Origin: Mansonella perstans | Lineage: Eukaryota; Nematoda; Chromadorea; Rhabditida; Onchocercidae | Direction of reading: 5' to 3' | Assembly: GCA_037074765.1 (NCBI GenBank) | Contig: JBAMDO010000560.1 | Location: 1 to 64,000, forward strand | DNA length: 64,000 bases | Shown: one piece after another, positions 21,940 through 34,194 of the stretch | Position numbering within the stretch: the stretch's first letter is position 1 | How the letters are laid out: each line of letters starts with the position of its first letter | Program-made: the position numbers and the translations under genes | Notes under the pieces: model-generated | Database searches by the model: none | What the model saw: only the letters and a program-made list of their open reading frames with translations | What the model was told of the DNA's origin: nothing

Positions 21940-24634
21940 ATGTATGTGCTGAAAATATACCTTACTGGTAAGTTAAGAACAATAATTTAAAAAAAAATAA
22001 GAAAAAATTATTTCAAATTTCACCATCTCTCACGATTGCCCTTTACTTGCTTATTAAATAGAGCACGACTGATAAATGAATCTTTCATGTTTTCTGGCTG
22101 GAGTTTTCAGTTTTGGTTGGTATAGTGTCAACAGATATGGTTTCAATGAAGAAGTCTGACACAGTGGAAAAATCAAAGTTAAATCGGAAAAGCGGGAATA
22201 CTAATAAAACCGAAATTTTTCATAAAGATAACAGTCAGAAAATGAAAAAAAACACTAAAAGCACAAAAAGTACGTTCGAAATGGGCATGAAAAATACTAC
22301 GGAAGTGATATCACATAAATTTATGTTTCTCGTTCATCCGCAACCAGATGTAATAAGCAATACTGGAGAGGACGGATTTTTTCCGATTAAAGGTATAGTT
22401 TCTCTTCCTGAAATCCATATTATATAATAAGACTGAAAAAAATTCGGGCATTAACATTGGATTAATTTAATTTGAAAAGAAAGTAGAAAATTTTAATTGA
22501 AAAAGAGTGGAAGACGATAGAATTATTTGTTCATAAAATGTAATTTAGATTTTGCAATACTGATTGCAAACTAAATTGCGAACTAAAAAATTGCAAAAAT
22601 AATTGGAAACTTATTAGGCCATAAAAAAGATTCCTGAGAAAACATTCCAACAGCACTAAATTATTGAATTAACATGTTCGAGCTCATTTTCACTAATTAA
22701 GTTATTAATAATACCGTATAAGTTGGTCCTAGCAAGTCAACAAACAACAGTCTCTGAAATTTGCATGAATTCTCTCGGGAATCCATCCTGGTATCTTATC
22801 AAATGGATTTATGTGGAGAATTGAAGTAGCGTATCAATAGACGATTATCTCTGTGTTTTTTTTTTAAAAAAATGAAAAATTTCAAACACGAAGTTTTCGT
22901 TGAACCCGAAAAAATTTTAGTCTCAAGATTTTGCAATTTTACAAAATAGTGCTTTTAGAAAAAAACATATGGCGGAGAAACTTTACAATGTACTTTTTTA
23001 TAGCTAATCGAAAACTAGAAAATTTCCGGTACTGAAATTTTTCCAAAATAAAAATTCAAAAATCGGACGATCTCTTTTAACCAGGACATACAAAAGTGCT
23101 TCATTGTCCTTTAATTAAGTAATTAACTTTTTAATCATAAATTTTTAAAACACTTCATATTTTTGCTGATAGTTTGCAAATATTTGTTTGTTCCAATTAG
23201 ATGAATGGTTGGAAATAACAAATCGAATTGATGAACATCCGTCTGCTGAGGAATTAGCATATAATTTGGCCAGTCAAATGGTTAGCTATATATGCCTCCA
23301 CGCCAAACTTTGGTTTCAACCAAAGGATCAAATAGAATGGGTCTATGGCCAAGATGGGCTCATTACCTTTTAATTGAAGAATAATACAAATCTCGGAGAT
23401 AAAGCTTATTTAACCTTCTAACATTGTCCATTTCAAAAAGGGATACTATACTTAAACCACTTCCTGACCACCCAGAGTTTTTTTTTCTTTTTTTTTAACA
23501 GCTTTCAACCTGAGAACTTCGGTGCCATCGTCCAAGGTTTTGACAAATGAGCCTGAGCAGCAATGGATAACCAGTTGTACGCAAACTTTGGTTAAGAAGA
23601 AAATTTCGAATTTCTAAGGAATTTTAAGCACATTGTTCAAATTTTAAAATGCAAACTGCTAATATATTCAAGGCTTATTTAATTCGTGACCGACAAAACG
23701 ATGAAAGTTGTAAATCATCCGTTGCTGCATGTGATGCTTATACACCAATGTGGCCACAAATTGATGGCCTCTGTGAGTAAGTTTTTCAAGAAGTTACGAA
23801 TAATAAGTTGAACTGTGAGTGCAAATTGAATAATTTCGATTGGAAAGTTCGAATCAAAAGGTTTAAATTACCGAACCTCCCCATATATGATAACGGAACC
23901 GAATAGATGATACCAGATATATTTCAAGTAATATCAGCATTCAAGTACTTTTTACCCAAGTATTTTTTCAAGTATTTAATTGAACTCATGTATTTTCTTT
24001 ACGTTCCAATCTTATATTTATAAATTTTAATTCCAATCTTATATTTATCAATTTTAATTCTAATGTTATACTTATCAATTTTAATTCCAATCTTATTTTT
24101 ATCAATTTTAATTCCAATCTTACTTTTATCAATTTTAAAGCACTCACGGAAACGCTGGAATTAAATTAAGATTTCAATGGATGCTAAATAGTTGACAATT
24201 CAAGGGGCTGAGCCAAAAAGTTTCATTCATTTTATTTAAGCTTATTTTTTGTGAAATGTTTGGTTGATGTCGCCGGCATGATTTGTCGGAATTATACGGA
24301 AAAGGATATTTTCAAATATGCACCAGATTTATGCGATAACGTGTCTGACCTCTGCACTCAAAACCGAGTAAGAATGAAATAAATAAGCAAGAACTTTGAT
24401 CTCGAAATCTCAGTTCTTGAAACTGAACAATGAGTCTGGCAGTTTGCATTATTGCTCTCAATTTCGACAGAATTCTTTTACTATTTGTTTGCTATTTTGA
24501 ATTTTAATGCTAAAATTTAGGAAGCAACAATTTCATTCTGTTGGGCGTATCTTTATCATCGGTATGGTGAAATTTCAATGAATCCACAGCCTTCAAAGAC
24601 AGGATTTAACAAATATATGGAAAATTTCATTTAA
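21940..24634 (+). CDS. Secreted cysteine-rich protein (unrecognised)
   Basis: Exon 1 (21940-21967) ends in a perfect donor (G|GTAAGT) and joins in phase to 22111-22392, giving a signal peptide MYVLKIYLTVLVGIVS. Later exons are 23201 to about 23280 (or 23340), 23673-23776, 24241-24367 and 24521-24634 (stop TAA). After the signal peptide comes a Lys/Ser/Thr-rich low-complexity stretch, then a cysteine-rich part with motifs ESCKSSVAACDAYTPMW, GLCDLFFVKCLVDVAGMIC, PDLCDNVSDLCTQ and ISFCWAYLYHRYG. The spacing is not a clear ShKT or other family I can name. The third exon has two phase-compatible donors (after 23280 and after 23340). A further possible exon, 23502-23590, has a strong acceptor but would need a weak donor before it, so the middle of the protein is uncertain. 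Confidence 0.62.
24005..24139. repeat. 28-bp tandem repeat, five copies, intronic
   Basis: ATTCCAATCTTATATTTAT followed by CAATTTTA, repeated about five times with few changes. It lies in the 23777-24240 intron of the cysteine-rich gene. Confidence 0.85.
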
Positions 24635-25592
24635 AATTACCAAAATTTTTTCAAGCAAATGAAATGTTTGTTTGCAAGCATTCAAAATTTGGAACACTCA
24701 TCGACAAATTAGCATTGATATATTGACTAAATGAATTCAAACTGACATTGTGTGCATTTTTGAATTTCAGTCAACTATTTCATTGCTAAATTAAAATCTT
24801 GAAACCACCAATTGGTAACCTATGGTACTTCTTCCACAAAAAAATAAATTTTTATTCATTCAGTGAATTCTTTTTTTCATCTCTACTTAGAGTGCAATTT
24901 CAAATTTCCCTGGCAATCAAATTTAAAAATGATATGAAACAGAGATCCGATATTAAATTAAATTAATTAAGAAATTGCACCAAAAGCACTCGGCAGATTT
25001 TTGGAATCTCTTCGCACATTCTTCCTTTTTTCATTAATTTTCAAATCTTAATGAATAGTTTGATTGGAGTTCATGGTTGAACGGCTCCATAACTAGTATC
25101 TGACTCCATAATAACTGAAAATAATTAATTAATTAAAGCTTTAAAACTGATTTTAAACTATTTCACGGAGTAGTTAATTTCTTATCGCAATTCTATCGCT
25201 ATTCTTGAATTAAATAGCGCAAATGTCTGTCCAAATAATCCAAATACATTAAAAGTTTTTTATGATGCTCATAACTTTGGTATATTTATTTTCAGTTTGA
25301 AATCTAAATTTTAAATTTATTTCTATTATTTAATCACTTCAAACTATGCCGTTTTTTACTGAATGTTTTTCGTGGAAGGAGGAATCAGAGCTGTAGATGA
25401 TTGGTTTTCAATAAATTTTGATCTTTTCACCGACTTTTCACTCTTTTGTTTTGAGAATGAAAGCGGAATGTTATTAGTCATTGGATTTATCATTACATAT
25501 TTGCATTCATCATGACTGCGATTTACTATTATATAGTAATTTTTAGTAATTATTATAGTAATTTCACAATCATGATAATACAATATTATTAC

Positions 25593-25730
25593 AATGAATA
25601 ACTTACATTATCATTATCAGTATATCACTGTAGTTACACAATTATCACCATATTAATGTATTGTAGTTACACAATTATCACTAAACTACTGTACTATAGA
25701 TAGACAATTATCATCACTGTACTACAATTT
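25593..25730. repeat. Degenerate 40-45-bp repeat (GTAGTTACACAATTATCA)
   Basis: ATCACTGTAGTTACACAATTATCA is followed by TATTGTAGTTACACAATTATCA and by weaker copies up to 25725. Intergenic, AT-rich. Confidence 0.65.
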
Positions 25731-25739
25731 TTATATTTA

Positions 25740-25913
25740 TGTGGGATGGGAAGATTTTCTCAACGAGCGTATATGATAGAATGTTGTTTTAGTTTGGTCG
25801 GAATAACTGAGTTGGGACATACGGTCGTCTGCTTTGTGTGCTCGTTTCAGTGCTTTGAAGATTTGTTGTTCCTTTCGGGGGAGTGGTTGTGGTACAGCGG
25901 TTTTGTCACCTTG
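25740..25913 (-). pseudogene. Orphan coding-like exon, unknown product
   Basis: An open frame with coding-like composition after a possible acceptor (TTCGTCAAG). It encodes a basic, Gln/Lys-rich stretch (AVPQPLPRKEQQIFKALKRA, then HKADDRMSQLSYSDQTK) and ends at a stop near 25737. It is clearly more GC-rich than its surroundings. I could not find a phase-matched upstream exon. It may be the last exon of a minus-strand gene, perhaps the one at 26644-26982, or a remnant. Confidence 0.3.
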
Positions 25914-26643
25914 ACGAAAATATAATTTGCATATTAGTTTCACATGTAAGAAGGGCAGTTTATGTGGTTATTATAAGGGAAATTTTGTGAAGAAATATAA
26001 AAATATAGCAAAATTGAATAATTTCAAACTTTGAAAAAAGCATTAATGCTATTTGCAATGCTGAAAATCTGAAAACGATGACACAGGTACTAAGGATGAA
26101 ATTTGGTGAAAAAACGGAAAAGTTGGACATCGACGATGTGGTCACTATCAGCTGGTCATTATCAGATGTGGTCATTATCGGCATCTTATCGATGCACTTG
26201 CAATATGAACCACGGGAACAATTGAACGAAAGCGTTTTTTGCATGAACAATTTGAAATTTGATTTTGGAAGTGGTGTGTTATCGATCGTTTCTCTTTGGT
26301 CGATAATGTTTCAGATCAGGTTACTCTCAGTTTTCATTTACCGAGAATAAAATTTCTGATATTGAAAGAATATATTTGTATGCTGCTGTATCTGATAATT
26401 GCATATTGTTTAAAGTTCGCATGTAAAGGTATGTGAATTTACAAAACTTCGATCATAAGATTGCTGTTTTTGAGCATTAATCAGATATATAATCTTCAAG
26501 TTCAATTTTTATGATGTTGCATGTCCTCAACATGCCCAGTTATCGACACAGCAGTTCCGCTATTTGGAATGGCTGATGAATGGCATTATGTACTACCATA
26601 TAATAATCCCTGCTTTTCAATGGGTATTTTGTGGTAGCTCCTG

Positions 26644-26982
26644 TTATCTTATATATTCTGCATAGAAATCGGGGCTTTTCACTGCGTAAAATGTTGCTAG
26701 TTTTTCTTTTGTTACATTTGAGTGATACCTCCAACTATCAAGAAGTACAAGATCTGTGGCGGGGTTTTTTTCCTCGAATCAATATATTACTCAGCCTTAG
26801 CAGATCATGATCGTATTGCTCGCTGTATAATTCATAACTTCTTTTTTTTTATTGAAACAAATCTGTGGCTGAACTAAAGTGTACATGAAATGCCGGAATT
26901 GTCGAGTAGTTTTCTTAATATCACCTTTTACTTTTCTGTCTATGAATAGATCATCGCTTAGGCTAACTTGGGGAACTTTCAT
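26644..26982 (-). CDS. Short two-exon open frame, unknown product
   Basis: Exon 26982-26925 (MKVPQVSLSDDLFIDRKVK, donor G|GTGATA) joins in phase to 26753-26644 (VLLDSWRYHSNVTKEKLATF...DFYAEYIR, stop TAA), for 55 aa. The second exon has coding-like composition and a plausible acceptor. The product is very short and unrecognised. It may be a degraded gene or part of a longer one whose other exons I missed; the coding-like stretch at 25740-25913 is on the same strand downstream. Confidence 0.35.
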
Positions 26983-27662
26983 GGTTTTTGAGGAAACGTA
27001 ATTTAAATATAATTTATTTTTCACCAAAGCAGTTTTGAAACTATTGTCCTATTTAATTTGCAGAATTGACTTGATTTTTTGTACGTTTAAGACAAATTTT
27101 GTTATCTATTCATATCTTCCACTTTCGTCGTTTTAACAATGAAAGATTGTGAGGTGGAAAAAAAGATACCTATTTTTGCCTTTTGTTATAAGTTTCAATT
27201 GTCTCATGCAGTTTTCTTTTTCGAGTAATCCGACTAATGGTTAATTTACGTTTTTCTATGATTGGAGATAGTTTAGGCTTTTCATTAGATACAGTAGGAA
27301 CATAATTCGGTGACAGTCGATGGCGTTACCCATGGTTCTTTTGTAAATGGTGTTGCGCTATGTTAAACATGTCGAACATGTACATGATTTAAACCGTCAT
27401 GTTCGAGATTCCTTGATTCGAGATCCGTGATACCTCGCGTACTCTTTTCCGGGTTACCCTTCACCATAACCTAATCAATCACTTCAGGAGCTTGGTGTGA
27501 AGTGTTTGGTTTCATTCTACTATTCACGAGTGCACTAAGATCGTGTTAAAAAAATCGGCTTGATCCGCCAACAACGATTGTTGATCCAATCACTGAACCT
27601 TCGAAAGAGTTGAGCGGTGAAGCAGAATTCGAAGCAGTAACAGGCTCCGGCAAACCTTTGAA

Positions 27663-30600
27663 ATGGCTGATGAATGTAACAGTAATCCGGCGGATACTGT
27701 TGCTGTCGATGCCGATAGCGGAGCTCAAAGTGCTGCTGCAAGTACTGGTGTATCGAATAATCCAGTAGCTCCGATGGCATCGGAGCAAGATGATGTCATC
27801 GTTGCACATGATGACGACAATGCATCAAGACCGACAATCGTCGGCAAAGACAACGAAAACGGTTGGCCTCTTTGCTTGTGCTGAAGTTAAGAAGCCAATT
27901 GATCATTGTTGCATCGTGCCTAGTACCAACAGGATTTGTCTTATTATTTCTAATCATTCACGAAAGTCATCAAGGCATGTTTTATAAGCTTAATGGAAGG
28001 GTATTTCTATAGATATTCATGTATCGCATGTCCTACTGTAGGAAATATTCTCAGTCACTGTGACCACAGATGTTTGAATCACTTTTCTGCTTTATAGGCT
28101 CTGGGAGCAAACATCTGAAGAAAATGGATTGGCAGATTTTGTTTTGTCTTTTTTGGAAAATGCATTTTTAGAAATTATAGAAAATTTCAAAAGCTTAGAA
28201 ATTTCGGAAATTGCAGACCTACTGGCAGTAAAAGATAATGTCCTCGACTTGAAATAGTGAAATCATATGGAAGAAGTTATGAATACTTCTAGGTTTTAAC
28301 ACTTATGGGCATGTTTTCCTATTGAATAATACAATTGCATTTGTTTTCGTAACGATCTCTTGATTTTTATTAAAACTGTAATTTTACCAGAAAATGTTTG
28401 AATTTTGAACAGAAAATAAACAAAGTTAAATATTTGTGGGGCAGATGCCGTTAACACTTTCGATATTTTAGAAAACAAAGAAATGAAAGCTGCAAATATC
28501 ACGCAAGACATGGACGCTGAAATAATTCATGCTGTAGTGGAAAGTTTGAAGAATATAACGGTAAGAAGTCTGGGTGAAGAAACGGGTCCAGATAAATTAA
28601 CTAACAAAATGATTATGGCGGAATATTATAGAACACTACCAGTTGATTGGGATGGTGCTCCAGAATTTCAATGGAGGCGTAGGTTTTGCTTTAACATTTG
28701 TTTGAATATATGTTCATTTCTCTTTGTATGGTCATTCAATCTTCCTTAACTCGATAATAAAGATTGGTGGAGCGATGGAGAATCCATAACTTTAAATGGC
28801 TATTTTAACAAATAATTTTTTATTTTTAATAAAAAATGGTCTTAAAAACATTTTAATAAAAAATCCAATGGCAAAATTATTTGATTAAATTATTCTTTTA
28901 CTTTTTCCTTTTAATATAATATGAACCGGTTGTCCATGCACTAACCAGGGATATGCTATTCAAAAATCATTCCAATCACTCTAGTCTAGGACGAAGCTTT
29001 TCAGTATGCAAGGATGAATCAGATAGACGTGTGGTAATTTTTGAAAATGTTTTACCAGCAGATATGCACAATCCTTGGTTTTACACCGCACTTCTACGTT
29101 GTAAGCGAGTTATTATGGAGTTCCCGCTGTCAGCTGGGAAAATTGATGCAGATTTTAATCATTTATATGGGTAGGTAATTTTCTGAAATTTTACCGCACA
29201 CTGGTTGGTGATAATAGAAAGCCCTCAAGGATATTTCATTGTTTAACTATCCGATAATGCTTATTGCTTCAGACGAATTGAAGCATATTTCCAAAGTGAT
29301 CATCCCATTGCATACTGTGCCGTAAACAATCTCGTTCACATACGGACTAGTGGACATCGAGTGAAAATCTATTTACCACAAAGTAAAATTTTTTGTTAAA
29401 TGCAAAAAAAAATTTCATGTGCAAAATCTGGATGTATTTGTATTATTTGTTTTCTGCCATCACAAGTTTTTCCCCACCGCGATAATTCGGCTACTGATGG
29501 AATCTGATAGATAGCTCATTTTTGAAGTTTTCATCATTCTTTCAGACTATGAACAGTCAAGTTTTAGATTTCTTACTATTCTAAATTATCCAATAACATA
29601 TCCACGGTTCCTATGATGAAGTTTCTTTGGTTTAGTTGAATTAAGGGCTACATTTTCGCTGATTCCCTGACTTTAAATGGAACTTATTAAATTTTGTTTA
29701 TGTAGTATTATTTCATTTTTTATCTAGAGTTTTCTACAAAGTGCTGCAATTTCAGCAAAATGGGTGCGAAAATACAAGGAAATACTGGAAAGTCGTTTGG
29801 GTCGAATGAGAGAACCAATGGAAAGTATGCGTTATTTGATCCTAAAACCTGTAAGTGATGAAGTAACAGAGACTCAGATTCGCGAAACTTGTTTTAAATA
29901 TTATCCAATCGAAAGTATACGTTTTGAAAAGGATATGTTGGGGTAAGTGTAAAACTTCATACATTTAGTACTTTAGTTTTTACCTAGATAAATGCGGGTT
30001 GTCTATGACTGAATAAGGTAAAAGGTTGTTAATTTTCAGAAAAGTCTTAGTTTTTTAGACCTTAGCCAGTCAACTTAGCAGTAGCGTATCCTTATCTTGG
30101 TTGAAAATCTAATACTAAGTATGCTGTGCTGATTCAATTGAAGTTTTGCAGACAACGCATGGCTCTTTTATTGTTTGCAACTGCTCGGGAAGCTGTAGCA
30201 GCTCATTCTAACAGTGATTTTGTTCATTTCGGTGCAGAAAATGTGTCAAGCAGTTATGTCAAAGTATATTTTCCGAATGGTGGGTGATCATTATGAGACA
30301 TTATGTTATGACATTAAGATCATAATTTGTTGCATGATAGTAAAAAGGTATAGAGTAGCATAACATTGCATAACAAATGAATTTTTTGTTGCTTCAGTTC
30401 GTAAAATTGGAAGCCAACTCGCAAGTCATTCAGTACTGTCAATGATTCTTTTAACGTCAATTTATGTTTGGAGTCTAAATTTTGTTTAATTTTATAACTA
30501 TAACATTCCCTCGTTTCCAAATATTTCAAGAATTTAAAGTGTCCTACACGCATTTGTTTGTTGAGATGACAAAATTTCTTCACATCTGTGGCAGCTGTCA

Positions 30601-32488
30601 TTACTGTGCTTTCAATTTTTTTTTTTTTTTTTTTTTTTGGGAGATTCTTTTCTGAAAAAAAATTTTTTGAATACAATTTCAGTGGATTTTCATGGATGGG
30701 ACCGGCTTATTGTGCCAACACCAGAAACCGACATTTATTGTTTGTTAACATATAAAGAATTTATCTCATATACGCAATCAAAAAAAGTCGAGCAGGAGCA
30801 GGAAAAATTATCCAAAATATCATCAGTAACGATGGAAACGAAGCAAAATCGAAATGATGCTACAAAAGCGACACAAGATCGAAAACGTGAACGAGAAAAG
30901 GATATTAATGAGAATGTTGATGGTAATAATACAGATAATATTCCTTCACACAACTATCAGAGCATCAAGCCGGCCGAGAAAAATGCTGGAATGAGAAATC
31001 TGCAGTCGAAACCAACTTTTCCAAAAAAAGGTCAGGCTTCTGGCGATGCGAAAAGAATAGCGGAAGACGATAATGGACCATCTCGAAAACGGCGAAGGTT
31101 AACAAATTTATGTGTGTGCTGTTACGAATTCATCTACCAGATAATTGAGCAGAATTTTAGTGATTCCGAAATTTTGCAAGTATTTCCGGTCAACTTCCAG
31201 TAACTGTTGCACTGCCATTTTTTTTTCCTTTGAAGAAAGTCTCGTTTCTTACAGGGCAGGTCGGTATAGAAGGCGAAGATATAGTCGATCGGATTCATTT
31301 CGATCGGTTCCATCATATTCAATGTTACCAGCTCCACCGCGGTACGGTGGAGGAGGATATAGAATGGAACCGTATGCCTTTTTATTCAAAAAAAAAAAAA
31401 ATCTTCGAATTTTATAGAATCATTGCGAAGCAGTGTTTTTGTCTCTTTTCTAACCTTTATGAGGTAGAGGTACACCTTTGATTACTATGATAAAGAGGAA
31501 GTGGTGGAGTACTTTTGTATACCAAAAGTTTCTGTCATCTTTGCTTGTTAACACTGTGTTTGTTAAGCAGAGAAGTTAAGAGTCAGTGTCATTTTCAGTT
31601 GGAGACGTCCAGCACAGCCAGCTCCGTATCCATACGGCCCTGCTTTCGATTCGTATGGTTACGCAGATGCCAGGCGAAGGAAACCACCGGGCAAATTGCC
31701 CGTGATGGACATTACCGTGCCAGATATGGCTCTACCTCCACCACGCCCCACCGTTCCATGTAATGCTGATTTTATTTTATCTTATTTTTTTATTCATTTA
31801 TGTAAAATAAAATTCATTTGATGAATTAGCAACGGAAGTTTGATCAAAAATCAGAGAGATTCGGAGGTTCAAAGTTCAACTTCGGTCGTGTAATACGGTA
31901 TCCGTTAATGATGAAGCGCTTCATCTTTTCTTAATAGGTAATGATCAGTTAGTTGTCAAGTTGTTCTTTATTAATGATACGGAGAAATGAAGGAGTAATT
32001 AATTACATTTTCTCTTTGCTGTAGTTAGCTCATCAATTTTAGTAAGTGGTGGTATGGAACGCAGAAAAGAAATGGATTTACAAGAGCATATATTGCGTCA
32101 ACAAAAAGTTATTGAGTAAGCTTTTCTTTTTCCATCATTAATTTCATCTTTTCATTTGCTCTATTTCTCATAGAACAATATTTAATGTTGTTAAAACAGC
32201 CTGATTCATGTATTTATTGTATTCATCTGGATTAGCCAGGTTTCATGAGAGTGAATCACTGTTTTGCATTATATTTTGGTGTTTAATTTAGAAATTGTTT
32301 TTAAATTTTGGATTACTTGTAGCGATCTTGCAAAGAAGTTATCTACTCAAAACACTGTACCGGATTATATGAGACGTTCAGAAATGAATGATCCATACGC
32401 ACTTGCACAGGCACCGCCACCAACATCATCGTTGCCAGTAGCAGGTACCACGAGTAAAATGCCAGCCTGGGTTACACCGTCGATGTAA
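27663..32488 (+). CDS. RRM-like, Arg-rich-tailed putative RNA-binding protein (unrecognised)
   Basis: Eleven exons with continuous phase: 27663-27861, 28445-28682, 28949-29170, 29273-29382, 29756-29942, 30152-30279, 30683-31097, 31255-31371, 31599-31759, 32025-32115 and 32323-32488, giving 677 aa. The acidic Ala/Ser-rich N-terminus is followed by two regions with RRM-like beta-alpha pattern: about 172-256 (RRVVIFENVL ... IAYCAVNN ... RVKIYLP) and about 282-345 (RYLILKPVSDEVTETQIRET ... QRMALLLFATAREAVAAH). Next comes a long charged linker, then RKRRR and GRYRRRRYSRSDSFRSV with Gly/Tyr/Pro-rich sequence, and a C-terminal helix (EMDLQEHILRQQKVIE). This suggests a nuclear RNA-binding protein, but I cannot name an ortholog. 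The exon-1 donor (G|GTTGGC) is weak, so the N-terminus is the least certain part. Confidence 0.8.
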
Positions 32489-34194
32489 GTCCCGAAATCC
32501 TCCCTTCGCTGAATGCAGATCTTTGATACGGTAAACGGTTTCCTTTGCACTGCCTATCAGATGTTTTTAATTAAAAGCTGTGTGGGATCTCAGCACTCAG
32601 ATTTCTTTTCCTCGAGAAACAAACACTGCGAGACAAGAACAGAGAAAGAAACTTAAGAAAGAAGAAGGGAGAAAAAGAAGGACTAATCAATTTTTATCTA
32701 TCATTATTAGCATTAAGAGTTAAAAATCATTTCCCATCACATATGCCTGTTTGAGAGGATGAATGAAAGACTTGATTTGCAATTGAGGTTTGCTCTTGGG
32801 CACTGGATTTTAAAACACCTTGATCAAACCGCATAAACACTGCATACTAATTGATGTTATCGATTTTTCCTCTCATAATTTGTTTGTCTGGTTGAAAAAA
32901 TGCTATTCTAATTATATTGGAAATGGTGTGGAAAAAGATTCGGGATTTGAAGATTCGAGTTAAACTCATAACGTCTGGTAGGCTGTGCAGTTATTATTGC
33001 TATAAAAAGAGATAGGCTTAAAGAAATATGAATAAAATAAAGTTCTTTAATCTAAAACTTTTTCCAAGTTTTAGATTAAAGAAATGGAGAAAGAGAGTGA
33101 TAGATTAAAAAAATATTTCTTGTCCAGTTCATACATATTCGAGTTTTCGATTCCCAAAAACTTATTGATGAAATAGAGTTGTCAACCTTTAGATATACTC
33201 AACTACAAGGTAGCGGCTGTGCCGAAACATATGAAGCATGGCGATAAAATCCGGTGAATAATGCTCTTTTTAAAGATCATTTTTTTTTTGTAATTTCACA
33301 ATTAGTAGTTCAAAAGTAGTTATTCATTTTGTCATTATCGTTTTAATTTTTTGTAATTTTTGTTTTTTCTACTTTTGCTGCGATCTCATTTCAACTGGTA
33401 CATTTTTAAGCGGCATTTTCTCGTACAAATTTTCTGCAAAAGGAATATAATCCAAGGTTAATTTGCTGTTTGGTGAAGTAAAAGTTGGTTTCTTCACAAG
33501 CTAATATTTTACGTGATTGAGTAGTAGCAATTCATTAATTCCTTAAGAATCCTTCATTAAATAAAATATTCACTGTACATTGTGTGTATGCTTTTTTCTC
33601 TCTCTCTTTCTTGCATGTTTTATTGTTTTTTAATTGAAATGGAATAAAAATAAAAAGGGGAAAGAGAGAGGAAGATTATTTGAAATCATCCGTTTAATAC
33701 TGTAACTTTATGGGATTTGAATAATAACGTTGCGCATTCTTTCAAAAAACAAATTGTATGACAATATCTAAAAATGAATGATTGATGTTACACTCAAAAT
33801 ATTGCAGAGATTTGTTCCATCGGGAAATAATTATTGCTCTGAGACAGAAAGTCAGGGTGTAGTAATGATCGTAGTTAATTTCTAATAAAAACTGCAGTAC
33901 CCAGAGTATTTGGAATAAAAATTACAGTACCCAGAGTACCAAAAAGCATGTTGCTTGCTATTGGAGCGGAAACAACACTTTTATTCGTCATTTTGTTTTC
34001 GGATTGTTTCGTTACTCATTGTAAATTGACAGATATCAAAATTAACTAAATGTTAGTTATTTTCCCAAAGAGAAGCAGTGTTTGCTCATATTCTAAAACT
34101 TTATAAAATAAGCATTATTCATTATCAATCAATTTTTCCGGTGAATTTTAATAATAAATCTCGAAACATTACTGAATAACTATAAATGCGCAGT
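32489..34194. other. Convergent intergenic region with a perfect hairpin
   Basis: Lies between the 3' ends of the RRM-like gene (+) and ribokinase (-). It holds A/T-rich sequence, a CT-rich run near 33597 and the 18-bp perfect inverted repeat at 33043-33083. No gene is seen. Confidence 0.55.
33043..33083. repeat. Perfect 18-bp inverted repeat (hairpin)
   Basis: TTCTTTAATCTAAAACTT at 33043-33060 and its exact reverse complement at 33066-33083, separated by a 5-base loop (TTTCC). The stem is AT-rich. It could be a foldback element or a small-RNA precursor; nothing in the sequence decides. Confidence 0.85.

Noticed and set aside
26078..26350. 90-codon plus frame
   Set aside because: Contains a short internal repeat (GGTCATTATCAG-like), no partners and no recognisable domain.
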